Assembly (NCBI GenBank): GCA_009760855.2
Contig: WPIO01000027.1
Coordinates: 3,712,501 to 3,776,500, forward strand
Direction of reading: 5' to 3'
Source: Cristatella mucedo
Taxonomy: Eukaryota > Bryozoa > Phylactolaemata > Cristatellidae
Length of the DNA stretch: 64,000 bases
Of this stretch, positions 1-10,520 are shown piece after piece. The notes below the pieces were generated by a model. It was not told the DNA's origin and searched no databases. It saw only the letters and a program-made list of their open reading frames with translations. The number at the start of each line of letters is the position of its first letter. The first letter of the stretch is position 1. A program made the position numbers and the translations under genes.

Positions 1-1240
1 ATGGACAAAGATCATCTGAAGTACCTCTGCAATATGAAGTACCTCAGGGCTCAGTGGTAGGTCCGGTTCTTTCCACGGTTTATACTCTGCCTCTTGCTGA
101 TGTGATTACCAAGCACAATCTAGGCTTGTACTTCTATGCAGATGACACTCAGTTGTACCTTTGCTTTGATCCCTCCCAGCCTTCGAGCACCTCAAATTCT
201 CTCAACTCACTAGCTGCATGCATTGATGACATCCGCACATGGATGGCAGCAAGTTTTCTAAGACTAAACGATGATAAAACTAACTTACTAGTTATGGGCA
301 AACCCGGTGTGATCCAGAGATTGGAAAGGCTGACTCTCAAAATTGGCTCTGCCAGCATATCTCCAGTTGAATTAGCTCGAAATCTAGGTGTCATATTTCA
401 AAGCGACCTCTCGTTAGACGACCACATCAGCTCCACAGTAAAATCCGCCTATTTTCAGCTTCATAACATTGCTAAAATTCGGGCCTGTTTAGATAAAAAT
501 ACCACGTCCAAGTTGGTCCATGCATTCGTGACATCTCGTCTCAACTTCTGCAACTCACTGCTCACTGGCCTACCAGCATGTGCGATCAGGCGATTGCAGC
601 TGGTGCAAAACTCTGCAGCTAGGCTTGTCTGTCGTGAGCGTCGCAGTTGCCACATTACTCCACTTCTCGCCGACCTGCACTGGCTACCAGTCAAGCAACG
701 GATTGACTTCAAGGTTTTATCGCTCACTTTTAGGTCCCTTCATTCTATGGCTCCAGCCTATCTGTCAGATATACTACCCCATCAGGCTAAGCATCGTACC
801 ACCTGCTTTTCGGAATCCAACAGTCTAGAAATACCTCATACAAACCTCAAATCCTTTGAAAACCGTGCATTTAGTTCATATGCTCTCAAAGCCTGGAACT
901 CCCTCCCGACCTGCGTCAGAACATCCCCTGACCTGACCACATTTAAAAGGAACCTAAAAACACACCTATTTAGGACAGCATTTAGTGGGTCCCTGTGATT
1001 CGTCTTTCATGTGCTTATGCGTGCTGAAACTGTGCATGCTGCCACTAACCACATTTGCATGCTGACCCTGTGCATGTCACCCCTAACCATATTATTCATT
1101 TCGTTTGTTTTTTTCAAGCATGATTTTACTTACCATTCAATTGCATTTCACTTTACAGCAAATGTAAAGCGCCTAGAGAGAGATTAAGTTCTCTGAGGGC
1201 GCTTTATCAAGTGAATTATTATTATTATTATTATTATTAT
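1..1240 (+). mobile_element. L2-clade non-LTR retrotransposon copy, 5' cut by window edge
   Basis: The copy consists of an open reverse transcriptase C-terminal reading frame, a 3' untranslated region of about 215 bases, and a terminal (ATT)n run at 1214-1240. Near 1165-1210 lies the stem-loop typical of this family in the window (AAAGCGCC pairing with GGCGCTTT around AGAG/CTCT). It is the best-preserved L2 copy here and serves as the reference for the others. The 5' part lies outside the window. Confidence 0.93.
3..998 (+). CDS. L2-type reverse transcriptase, C-terminal part (partial)
   Basis: The frame is open from the first complete codon at 3 to TGA at 996-998, so the coding sequence continues left of the window and an internal start such as 54 should not be used. 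Visible in order are RT motif B (PQGSVVGPVL), the catalytic box YADDTQLY, a thumb region with RNLGVIFQSDLSLDDHI, and the C-terminal L2/CR1 region [42 protein letters not shown] and LKTHLFRTAF. The protein copies element RNA into DNA at the nicked target. No stop or frameshift is present in these 332 codons, unlike every other copy in the window, so this is the youngest one. The endonuclease and RT N-terminal half are not in view. Confidence 0.93.
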   Translation, partial: GQRSSEVPLQYEVPQGSVVGPVLSTVYTLPLADVITKHNLGLYFYADDTQLYLCFDPSQPSSTSNSLNSLAACIDDIRTWMAASFLRLNDDKTNLLVMGKPGVIQRLERLTLKIGSASISPVELARNLGVIFQSDLSLDDHISSTVKSAYFQLHNIAKIRACLDKNTTSKLVHAFVTSRLNFCNSLLTGLPACAIRRLQLVQNSAARLVCRERRSCHITPLLADLHWLPVKQRIDFKVLSLTFRSLHSMAPAYLSDILPHQAKHRTTCFSESNSLEIPHTNLKSFENRAFSSYALKAWNSLPTCVRTSPDLTTFKRNLKTHLFRTAFSGSL

Positions 1241-1241
1241 C

Positions 1242-1315
1242 ACAACCAGACTTGAACCCACGACCCTTGGTCGTGAAGAACGAGGTTTTACCCCTGCGCA
1301 CCTTCACGGGAATGA
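1242..1315 (-). repeat. SINE head fragment (tRNA-like), degenerate
   Basis: On the minus strand this reads as a tRNA-like head with a B-box-like stretch (complement of TTGAACCCACGACC) and the CACGACC motif seen in the SINE2 family. It lies directly against the L2 tail. Only about 70 bases are recognisable. Confidence 0.4.
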
Positions 1316-1365
1316 TTTTATTACTATGCAATGAAATGAAAGAGACTTTTGAAAACGCATAACCT

Positions 1366-1560
1366 CACGACAGAACTAAATCTCTTTCAAGGAACTTCAA
1401 ATATGCTGAAAGGGGAAGCATAATGGTAGCAATAATAATAATAATAATAATAATAATGCGTTAATATCGCCCTCAGAGAACTCAATCCCTTTCTAGGCAC
1501 TTTACATTTGCTGCAAAGGAAGCACGATCGAATGGTTAGTGGTATCGTGCTCAATAAAAT
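1366..1560 (-). repeat. Two adjacent L2 3'-tail fragments
   Basis: On the minus strand 1430-1560 contains (ATT)n, the GGCGATATTAACGC-side stem and the TTTGCAGCAAATGTAAAGTGCCTAGAAAG region of the L2 3' end in shortened form. A second, more diverged tail covers 1366-1428. Both are 5' truncated before any coding sequence. Confidence 0.75.
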
Positions 1561-1741
1561 GTCAATTAGTTAGGTGTAGTCTGCACAATTTTAACACGCA
1601 CACGAAAAAAGGACAACTTCGGCGGACGGAGCAAAAGCTGTAAGGAGTAGGTAGGTTTTTGGCTTGTTTTGTAACATTTTCAAATCCAAAAGGTGACGTC
1701 ATGACCTTATTAATTAACATGCCCCGATCAGGCTGGTAATA

Positions 1742-1878
1742 TAACTCATTTGTCTAGCGCTCCAAGAGAACTTAAATCAACATTCAGGCGCTTCGCACAT
1801 GCCTCGGGGCTCGAGCCTGCGACCTCAGACAGACCTTGGTCGGGGCGAGCACCTTAACCGCTGGACCAAACCAGCTAT
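1742..1878 (-). repeat. SINE1 copy (tRNA head, L2-like 3' end)
   Basis: Minus-strand order is a tRNA-like A box (TGGTCCAGCGGTTAAGGTGC), the body, a B-box-like CTCGAGCCCCGAGGC, then GAAGCGCCTGAA and the AGTTCTCTTGGAGCGCT half of the stem-loop. It is nearly identical to the copy at 32178-32309. The 3' stem-loop is shared with the L2 elements. Confidence 0.85.
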
Positions 1879-2092
1879 GAGAGGCTGTAAGGAATAGGTA
1901 GGTTTTTAATCTTGTTTATAATCATTTCAAATCAGAAGATGACGTAATGGCGCTATTGCATAACAAACCTTGATAAGACAGCAATGGGCGTCAGGCTGCC
2001 AGGTATTTAGGACTTTTGTGGCAACAAGAAAGCCACCCCAAACGTACTTAAACGCTCCCAACGACTTACAGGCTGCTACCGGATGCGCTCAG

Positions 2093-2152
2093 CGTGCGTG
2101 CGCGTGTGTGCGTGCGTGCGCGTGCGTGCGCGCGCGCGCACACGCGCGTGTT
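2093..2152. repeat. Alternating purine-pyrimidine CG/TG tract
   Basis: About 60 bases of GCGTGCGTGTG and GCGCGCGCGC composition ending in CACGCGCGTG. This is simple repeat DNA with Z-DNA-forming composition. The reading frame across it has no other support. Confidence 0.85.
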
Positions 2153-2339
2153 GTTTGGCCCTCTGTGGCCCTAGGGAGTGCCCTTAAGGTCAGGCTGACG
2201 GGGCGGCGAGCATGGGCAGCCCCAACCAAAATTGCAGCTGTGTCAAGCTAATCTTTTGCAAAAAATCCCTTTAGTTTCCCTTTGGAGGCCAGATGGCCTC
2301 ACCCGCGTGGCTATCAGGCAACAGGGTAGAGGATTCGGG

Positions 2340-2573
2340 CCTTGGCGCCGCGGCCTTAGCCCACGGGTGAGGCATCTGCGCTTCACGATCCAGGTCTTGG
2401 GTCCGGGTACTGCACCGGCAATCCTTTATCTTGCTCACTGCAAGCTGTGTTGACAGCCGTTATGGCCCTTCTGCCGATATATGAATGAGGCTGCTAAATT
2501 ATCCTTTTAATTAATTTAATATGAGATATTGATAACTGATAATATGATATATGAGGCTGCTAAATTAGCTGAC
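2340..2573 (+). repeat. Degenerate SINE2 copy
   Basis: Recognisable parts are CACGATCCAGGTCTTGGGT, the GGCAATCCTTTATC segment, ACTGCAAG, TTGACAGCCGTTATGGCCC and the tail ATGAGGCTGCTAAATTA. The tail element occurs twice (about 2482 and 2548). Divergence from the 42600 copy is high. Confidence 0.5.
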
Positions 2574-3069
2574 CTTTACTTCAGAGAGCGGCTCTGGGGA
2601 CTCGAAGGGTGGCGCCGCCGAGTAGCATTTTCCAAGCATTTGTGCAGAGAGAATCTGCCGCCGCGTTCTTGGAATGGGCTAAATAGGATGCTTTCGCGGC
2701 GCTCATTCGGCGAGAGCATTCGAGGTCGGTTTCTAAGAGCGCTTGTTGTCAGCATTTAAGTAGGCAATTATGCTTTTACAGTTACAGAGGAGGTAAATGT
2801 TTTTAGATAAACCGGTTACGACAGGCCAACGGAGCCTCGCGCCATTGGCGGGAACTGCAGGCTCAGCAATTTAGGGCGAATTGTTTTGTTTCTTTTGACG
2901 GTTTCGACGGGACTAAGGCTTTCGCGGGGCACGTTTCTGTACCCAGCTTTAGGCTCTTCCAACTCTCCCAAAGTTCGAACTGAAAATTTATGTGGAAGGT
3001 TAGAGAGCGAGCTTTCTAGGTCGGTGAGCAGCTTCCGGCTGCACGTTCAGACTGTTTCAGATGACTGAC
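2574..3069. other. No recognisable gene
   Basis: Mixed-composition sequence with only short chance reading frames. I see no splice-consistent coding similarity and no repeat seen elsewhere in the window. Confidence 0.5.
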
Positions 3070-3146
3070 AACTTTTGTAAATGGCAAGTACCTAGAAAGA
3101 GATTAAAATCTCTGGGGGCGCTAGACAAATACATTATTATTATTAC
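3070..3146 (+). repeat. L2 3'-tail fragment
   Basis: Contains GTAAATGGCAAGTACCTAGA, AGAGATTAAAATCTCT and GGGGGCGCTAGACAAAT followed by (ATT)n. This is the L2/SINE1 terminal stem-loop without coding sequence. Confidence 0.75.
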
Positions 3147-4535
3147 ATGCACTTGAGGGTACGCTTGGCGGTCAAATAGCTTTCGTGCGGCAGCTAGCTT
3201 CAGGCTCTGAAAATGTAATATCAGTCTCTTTAGATTGCGTCTTCCGGGCGGCTCTCTCTTTAGTGCGGAAATTCAGACTTTCCTAGAATTAGGTTTATAA
3301 CCGAACTTTTCTGAGGCGTTTAAAAGCCCATCTTGTCGGCGCTTCTTTAGCCAGCTGAATCAGTGGAGTCTTTTTCCAGAAAAGGCTAGTTGTTCATATT
3401 TTATTTATTTCTTTTAGGGAAGCTACTAAAGAATTTGTAATACAGTGGAGGCTAGCTAGGCAGCTGCCGAGCGGTGCATCTTTGAAGCAGAGATTCACTG
3501 TCCGTCAACAGAGGACGCCACCAGGTTTACGAGGATTCTAATAAGGCATTTCGTGAGGCACCTCATTCAGAGCTTTAGTTTCAAGTCAGTCTCTTGAGAT
3601 TATCATCCAGCTAAGAAACTTTCCAGAATTATTAGCCCCTTAAATAAGCACTGTAGGCTTCTACTCGGCACCAACCTAATGGTAAACGAATCAGCGAATC
3701 GCGCGAAAGCCTATTCATTGACATTCGGCACTTTCAGCTATGTTATTCGCTGCTGCTCTAGAATGTACGGAAAAGCAGTGGAGCAAGCCGGATGAACAAT
3801 ATCTAATCAGCCCTCAGTCCATCTGAAAGCCCAGCAATGCCCAGCAACCCCTTCAGAATGACCTACAAGATTCCAAGAAGGACGGTACCAGGCTTAAGAA
3901 TTTAGCAAATAAATGACTGAATGCATATTAGAAACCCGCAAGGCTCTAAAGCCTTGTCGGCGTCGCAGAATTAAAGTGATTAAGGGGCTAAACCACTTTT
4001 GCTTAGATAGAGCTAGAACTAGCTGCTAGAGAAGCACGCCATACGCGTAGCGATGCGGTCGGTCTCTTGAGGAGTTGTCATCATTTTTTAAGGGAGGCGT
4101 ATTTTTACAATTGGCAAATGGGTAGTTCGACTTTGACAAGTTTAAAGAAGCCTGCCGAGCAGTATGCCTTTGCCTTAGTATCTCCGGACAAGGTAGCACA
4201 CAAAAAAAGCTTCCGGGTGGCGCATGCTTACAATGTATGACAGAAACTCCCGAATACGAGAGAATTGTGTCGCATCGCGGCGCTCTGACCACCTTTGTAG
4301 GGGCTGGCTCGTGTTAGGAGGGGCTGGTACATCAACATTCCGCAGCCGAGACCGCAGAGGAGCTGTCAGGAGTGTCTCTGTGCGCGCCAGCCAGCACACA
4401 TACATCGGCTGCTCAGCTCGCTTACACGCTGGTGGCATGATTACAGGAAACAGGACGTGGCCTAGCAGGCCAGTGTTACACGATTCAAAAAGCGCGGTTA
4501 TGACAATTTACAGCAAACGTGCATGCAAACACACA
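3147..4535. other. No recognisable gene
   Basis: About 1.4 kb without a supported feature. A 117-codon plus frame at 4224-4577 runs into the CA repeat and shows no family motif, so I treat it as chance. Confidence 0.5.
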
Positions 4536-4607
4536 CACAGAGACACACACAGAGACACACACACACACACACACTAACACTAATCTGCACATTCGAACAA
4601 CTGGATC

Positions 4608-4694
<87 letters not shown>

Positions 4695-4722
4695 AGAAAG
4701 AAAGAAAGAGAAAGAAAGAAAT
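4536..4722. repeat. Compound CA and GA microsatellite
   Basis: A CA/CAGA-rich tract at 4536-4575 is followed by a (GA)n tract at about 4609-4722 with GAAA interruptions. The open frames here on both strands are artefacts of the repeat. Confidence 0.95.
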
Positions 4723-4915
4723 TGGCCTGCGATGTGACGCAGCAAGCGCTGCCATTCATGTGGGCGATATTGATTGCACTTCAATTTTCGCAACTGCAGT
4801 TACTGTAGCTTTGCGGAGCTACTGGTTCGAGTTCGAATGGAAGTCACATTCAGTAATTGTAAAATGAAATATAATTAGAATATCAGGTTTTTGAGGGATA
4901 TTTTCTATAGCGCAC

Positions 4916-5155
4916 TCAAAGCTTAATCGGGTTGCCCTCATGTAACATCCAAACATTTTGAAACATTACGTAACTGAAAAAGTATGCAGACTTAACTTTG
5001 GAGCTGATGCGGTCGTTTAGTGAAAGGCCAATTTGAAGCAGGACGCCCAGATTGAGTGCTACAGAAAATACGAGGGCCGGGCCCATTTTGAGAGTTAGCC
5101 TTTCTAATGTCTGAACAACAGACCATAAATAGAAAGTTGGCTTGACTGTCATCCA
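4916..5155 (-). pseudogene. L2 reverse transcriptase fragment
   Basis: The minus strand reads LERLTLKMGPALVFSVAL, NLGVLLQIGLSLNDRIS and KVKSAYF, matching the thumb region of the reference copy (LERLTLKIGSASISPVEL, NLGVIFQSDLSLDDHIS). Both ends are truncated, with no 3' tail attached. It is a dead fragment of about 80 codons. Confidence 0.85.
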
Positions 5156-5165
5156 ATTTGAGAAA

Positions 5166-5252
5166 GTATGTAATAATATTAATAATAATAATAATAGATT
5201 TGTTATTGCGCTCTCAGAGAACTCAATCTCTATCTAGGCACTTGTGTAGCCG
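5166..5252 (-). repeat. L2 3'-tail fragment
   Basis: The minus strand carries TGCCTAGATAGAGATTGAGT, TCTCTGAGAGCGC and an (ATT)n run. Its order relative to the RT fragment at 4916-5155 shows that these are two separate insertions. Confidence 0.75.
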
Positions 5253-5747
5253 TTCATGGGCGAAGGTCAGCAATGCACGCTGCAAGGAAATTTAAAAAAA
5301 GTGTTCGACGTTATGGGCGGTAGGGAGGAAGGTACAGCCGTGTGTAATCAGCACAGACATGAAAGCCTAGATCGTACTGCTCGATTAAAACGGCAACGCC
5401 GAGAGCATGCATTGTGAAAAGAAGGAGACCAAGCACAGAGCTGAGCTCTATTGCACCCCGTACTCAAAGGGGGTTCTTCTGATGACCGGTGTCCATTTAC
5501 AACAACACTCTGAAATCTCCCACTGATACATGAGCCCGATGGCGGTAGCCCGGGTTACCGAATTTTCGCAAGTAGAATCGCAATTAATTATTTATTTTGC
5601 GGATAGCTGCTCTAAAAATACAGCGTTTCGAAGTCTAAAACGCCGTTGACCTGATCCAGGAGCAGCACCGTCAGAATCATGTCGAAGCAATCTGAAGAAC
5701 CGTGTGCGCCTGCGGCTTCTGCTGTAATTAGCGAAGCGCCTGACACT

Positions 5748-5914
5748 AATACCCCTAACCATGTTATTCACGTTGTTTTTACAAGCATGATATTACTCAC
5801 CATTCAGTCGCCTTTCCCTTTGCAGCAAATGTAAAGCGCCTAGAAAGAGATTGAGTTCTCGGAGGGCGCTTTATCAAGTGCATTATTATTATTATATTAT
5901 TATTATAATGCACA
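5748..5914 (+). repeat. L2 3' end
   Basis: Contains CCTAACCATGTTATTCACG, the TTTGCAGCAAATGTAAAGCG box, TAGAAAGAGATTGAGTTCTC, the GAGGGCGCTTTATC arm and (ATT)n. It lacks coding sequence and lies inside the TIR element. Confidence 0.85.
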
Positions 5915-6141
5915 TGCCTCACCTGAGGCCAATAGTTAAGCCATTGAAGCAGCGCAGAGTCGGGCCACTAATGCAAGTTATATTTCGTGTCGTCTGCTGC
6001 GATTGATCGAGCTCTCATATATGTGCCCGTTGAGAGGAATAAAGCAGAGTCTCGTTTACCACGAAAGTTCGCCAGCTGTGTCTTCGTGAGACTCCCACTA
6101 GAGCAGCCGCCGCTGGAGACACGGTCACGCAACAAAGCTTA

Positions 6142-6371
6142 ATGAAAGGATGCGCGCTATGGTTGGCTATAATGACGATATTCAAGATGTTAGTACTGAT
6201 GTTCTTAACAATGCAGCGGAACTGGTGTGCAAGTTCTTGGAAACATTTCTCGGGAACTTCATTGCCACCCGCTGGTCTGAAATATTATGCAGGAGGTCCG
6301 GAATCGCGGCGGCGAAAGTGCTCGTCCGGCTAGTGTCGCTGATAGTGAGGACGAAGATCCTGACAATATAG
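6142..6371 (+). other. Unrecognised open frames inside the TIR element
   Basis: Overlapping plus frames at 6142-6333 and 6150-6371 encode short peptides (63 and 73 codons). One includes VGYNDDIQDV and ELVCKFLETFLGNF. I recognise no family. An LTR-like motif set (a TATA-like CATATATG and AATAAAGCAGAG near 6017-6050) lies just upstream, so this could be a leader or gag remnant, but that is a guess. Confidence 0.2.
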
Positions 6372-6785
6372 GCGCGCCCTTGGCGGCAGCATCCGATATG
6401 GCACAGGCTCGGGGCAGAAAAAAGAGCATCAGCGCAGAAGTCTGCTCCGGGCGTGCAGATACGCTGTGCGGGGCGCCCGAAGAAGGTACCAGAGGTTTTC
6501 CCAAATCAGCTATCAATCTTGAGCTATTTCTAAAAAAAATATGCACAATTTTCGTGATCGAACCCTGGATCCTTGCCCTGATTTGGTCAGCCGCTGCGAA
6601 CTTTCGAAATAAAAATCATCGTTTTCGAAATCACTGTTTTTCTGCTGACGAATAGAACTCGTCGAGCCCGGCATTTTTCGCCTATTCGCATGTACTTTGA
6701 ACCAATATTTAGGTAGTTATCGCAGTCCGCGCGCATCCGGGTTACCATGGTAACCCGGCTTACCGTCATCGGGCTCGTATGACCA

Positions 6786-6930
6786 AAGCCGCGATAGCCT
6801 AGGAGCGCTCGCTCTTTACGACCGAGGTCTTGGGTTCGAATCCTGAAGTTGGGCGATCCGGTATTACCAACAAGCCGACAAGGCTCTTCTGCCTCTGTAC
6901 AGATGAGGCTGTTAAATCAGCTAAGCCACC
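6786..6930 (+). repeat. SINE2 copy, degenerate
   Basis: It begins with GCCGCGATAGCCTAGGAGCG, has the B box GGGTTCGAATCCTG, then GGGCGATCCGG, the AAGGCTCTTCTGCCTCTGTA segment and GAGGCTGTTAAATCAGCTAA. It abuts the right end of the TIR element. Confidence 0.75.
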
Positions 6931-6949
6931 ACAATGTAGAGCCAGTGAT

Positions 6950-7160
6950 GTTCATGTGAGTTGCGAGGCGTTCAGTAAAGACTTCGTGGTCACCGTATCG
7001 AAACGCTACTGAGAGGTCCAGCAGAACTAGAAGGGAAACTCTACCTCGGTCCGCATTTCTGAGAAGGTACACTCGTAGAGGTGCTGAATCGGTTGAGTGA
7101 TAAGCTCTAAAATCTGACTGGAACTATTTGCCAGGGTTTGAATATTTGATACAGGATTTT
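6950..7160 (-). pseudogene. L2 reverse transcriptase fragment, N-terminal part
   Basis: A continuous minus-strand frame at about 6955-7120 reads FRAYHSTDSAPLRV, RNADRGRVSLLVLLDLSVAF and DHEVFTERLATH. That is the region before and including RT motif A (catalytic Asp in LLDLS). In DLSVAFRYGD a few residues differ from the usual AFDTVD. Both ends are truncated. Confidence 0.8.
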
Positions 7161-7435
7161 CACAGCTCTGCCACTACAGGCTCCAATGTCTTTTAGTGGA
7201 ACAGAAATAGAGAGAGATTGGGCAGAAGCTGTTTATCCTGCTGGCCTAATTTTGTCTTCGTAATTAGTGGCCTAACCACAGCCTATTTAAGGTGCAGGGA
7301 TGAGACGTGAGCCTAAAGGACATATTAACAGCCTCAGGCAGCCTAGGTGTTTTGGTCGGGCAGGAGAGGAGGGCTTTTTCAATGCTGCCACCACTTGCTG
7401 GGCTTATTACATTACAGGTAGGGAAGTCTGTTACT

Positions 7436-7710
7436 TGCTTATTTTCTTACGCAACGACATCTACTCTCCAACTGCCGACTATGGCACATCTTTTTCAGTG
7501 GTCCTGAACTGCTACTTCTATGCTACTCACTACCTCAACTGCTCTCCTAGCTCTGCTATGCTTCCCACTTTCTCTTTGTTGCGTGAGACGAAGTCTGTTG
7601 GCTACCGAATGCGTACCGAAAGCCGCTTAGGCTGTGAGTGCGCTATACAAAACTCTCCTGCGTAACACCCACATGGTCTTTATGACTTTGTGGAGTTACT
7701 GACGGAGATA
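7436..7710 (+). repeat. Second L2-type family ('family B'), 3' part
   Basis: It shares the block TTCTTACGCAACGA, GCCGACTA, CATCTTTTTCAG/CATCCTTTTCAG, CTCACTATCTCAACTGCTCT and the CTTCGTCTC/TGAAGTTTG region with copies at 11280-11745 and 35580-36400. It corresponds to the L2 C-terminus and 3' region but is diverged from the first family. Confidence 0.6.
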
Positions 7711-10029
7711 CATTTTAGAGTATTCTGTCAGCTTCGAAGCCTTGGCAGGTATAAGAAGGGTGGTTAGCTTCTGGTGGGGGAGGCTGTGGCTACGTTTGAC
7801 TTTAATGGTGAATAAAGGTGTGTACTAACTTATTATGTTAATCATGCCCACCACCTGAAAATCTCTGCTTCTCATAAGGAGAACAGAAGGTCTAGCGTAG
7901 TCTTCTTAGATTGGAACTTCGAGATGAGGTCACCAGTGGTTGGCTTGTAGGTGAACATGTGGTAAAGCAAGGAAAAGAGGTTGAAGAGTCTCGTGGGAAT
8001 GCTACCTCTGGGATAAACTCGTATGATTTCATGATGCAGCTGCTGGATCCTGAGAAAATCTTCTCAGAGAAAATCGCCATAAATACCGCGATGTGTACCC
8101 GAAATGTTGTCTAAGCTTTATGGTTTGGCGATCCCCAAGCATGTCTGTCAGAGCGAAGTGGGGGGGGGGGGGAGAAATAAGAACATGGGATTAGATGGGT
8201 AGAATGCGACCCAGGTCAATGAACGAATGGTATCCATGCTGATTAGAGTGGAGGGGCATTGATAGGCACATGTTGCATGTTGTCATCTGTCTGCATAACT
8301 TCAAGGAGAGCTGTTGCTATTGGTTTTGCAAACTGTAGTGATCGTCATCGTTGGTCTTCCTGTCGCAGCAATCGTTGCCTAGCAACATATCCCACCCGTG
8401 CATTATTCTGGGCTGCAAGCTCGATACCAAGAACCATGGCAAACTTGGGTCCTGCACGAGTTTTCGACGGAAAAATCTATATTTATTCGGATGCTTGTAG
8501 CTCACTCTGCCTGACGGAGTCACTCTGCCTGACGGAGATGCCGTGGCTTTTGCTGAGTGGCTTGGCATCCGTCTCAAAATGCGGTTTGCACATGATTTCC
8601 AGCTGTCTCCGTGTGCCTCAGCGCTTGCTCCAACGAGCTGAGCTTCTACCTGTAGTCGACTACGTTTTCTTACTGATTGCTCAAATAGTGTATACTGTTT
8701 AAGCATTGGCCCAAAGTGTTTGACAGATTTGATATTATCTATTTGCCAAACGATACATATTTATCTGGTCCTCTATTACTACATGAAAAGTGTGGCATTC
8801 GGTTCGTTAAAAAGCTATTGGCCTGGCTTGCAAGCTTCAAGAGCCCATTCAATGAAATCACATTTTAACATTCAGATGGCAAGCCGTTCGTTCACACTCC
8901 TACACTCTCATGCCTAACTTCGCACGGTTTGCCATTAGATGTGCTGCCTATGGTGGAATCCGTCAGCAGTGGACGTTCAGCTCTGCATATTTAACATCAG
9001 TTACCCATACTCCCAACAAATAGAGATGGGATTCTGAAGTCTCTGCAGGAGCCGAGCTGCAATCTCAGGAGCTTTGTAACAATGACACGATGTTTGTCTA
9101 GATGTCACAGAGATCACGCAGAACTATTTGTATCTCACTCCAAAATGTTGGGAGCTGTTTCAGAACTACCTCTAAGAGTTTACGAATGCAGAGAATTCGA
9201 CAGAGCTAAGCTGCTGCCATTTACTTTTTAGGTGGACGGCAAAAAAGTCGAAGGGCAGAAATTTGGTTACACATACCTGCTATTCCTATCTCAATGAGGT
9301 ATCTTCCCTTGTAGCTCTAGGACCATGCGACGTGCCATTGCCTGTTATGTGTCATTGCAAAAGACCAGTTCGGTCGCATGCCATGGTCGCATTGCCGCAT
9401 GCAAACGTCAAATGCCTCAAACAAGCAGCCAGATGCCACGGGCAAAGCTCGAAGATTCGAAGTGAAAAGCAGAAGAAGAAGCAGCAGGCAGACCTTTAAA
9501 AGCTGTTCACGGCAACGGCGAGATCACTGCAATGGTCTCTATAGGCACTGTCGATACTTGGAGATCCTTGACGTGTGGACGAAATCTTTCTATATCTACT
9601 ATAAGAAGAAAACTGTCTGTGTTGTGCTGGACTTGCTCAAGTCATACCGCACTCTCAGCACACTTTACTTGCTACCAATTCCCGATATTTACATCAAATT
9701 TTCTGAGGTAGTCGGCTGCACAGGTCATGGACGCCCGCTTTATGCCTGCTTATCAGCCATGGCACCCTATGTTGATGCGAAAGCCCACTAATATGATGTG
9801 TCACGTCATTCATGCAATCTCTCTCGATCAATGTTTTCTTCAGCAGAACGGTCCCTTAATGGGGCGTACATCTTTCCGAACATCACAAGCGATCGATGAG
9901 TCAGCATACTAGGCTGAAAGCTGGTTCGCTAGAAAACCCACACGCCTCTGCCACTACCATCACTTACCCACTTACTTCTCTTTTGCTTCGTAATCACGTG
10001 ACTCTTTACATAATCCAAAACTTGTTTTA
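7711..10029. other. No recognisable gene
   Basis: About 2.3 kb. A plus frame at 8259-8702 (147 codons) and an opposing frame at 8317-8706 (129 codons) overlap; neither shows a known motif. A run of 13 G at about 8160 is present. Nothing here repeats elsewhere in the window. Confidence 0.4.
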
Positions 10030-10520
10030 GTGTCAATTGGCTGCCCTCTGAGATTACTTCTGCTGTGGCTTTACTTCTATCAACCTCAGCTCAGATATCT
10101 TTGTCATTGGCCACTAATTACCTTAAGCTTACCGACAAAAAGACCAAGCCTAAGAGCTATGGACAACTCTACTGTCACCCTGAAGTGGCAAGACCTCGAC
10201 TTAAAGATCCTTTGTCTGGGTCACTGGTCGCATCACTGGCTTATACCAGATAATCAATCTGACCTCCTTGCTCCTTCAGTCACGTGCTCTAGCATGTGCC
10301 TACTCCGCATCTTCCAGTCTTGCTGTCCTTTACACTAAATTGAAAAATCTTTTGGCGATTGCACTTTTTGTGTGTACACATCAACAGTCTGGAGCTCGCT
10401 TCAAGCTAAGTCACTAACTCTCATGACCTTTCATCCTTTAAGTCTCAGCTAAAGATGCACCTGTTCCGGTCAGCTTTCCCTTTGCCCCAGTGAGCATGTC
10501 TGCTTTTTGTACCTATGTGC
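10030..10520 (+). pseudogene. L2 copy, internally deleted and decayed
   Basis: Frames around 10065-10220 read NYLKLTDKKTK and STVTLKWQDLDLKI, matching NFLKLNDDKTN and VMGKPGVI...LTLKIG just after the RT catalytic box. The C-terminal end then follows after a deletion (VWSSLQAKSLT, QLKMHLFRSAF at 10385-10480). Much of the thumb and C-terminal region is absent. Confidence 0.65.

Larger units (their letters stand above)
5532..6776. mobile_element. Candidate DNA transposon with 28-bp terminal inverted repeats
   Basis: The left end 5532-5559 (GAGCCCGATGGCGGTAGCCC then GGGTTACC) and the reverse complement of 6749-6776 match at 25 of 28 positions. The interior is about 1.2 kb and holds an L2 tail plus an LTR-like stretch, so it is at least partly composite. 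I recognise no transposase domain, and no clear target duplication flanks it. The superfamily is not assigned. Confidence 0.5.

Noticed and set aside
4485-4867. Long open frames on both strands (up to 114 codons)
   Set aside because: They run through the CA/GA microsatellite and encode only simple repeats.
8259-8706. 147-codon plus and 129-codon minus frames as a gene
   Set aside because: Overlapping opposing frames without motif, splice context or repetition; kept as unassigned.
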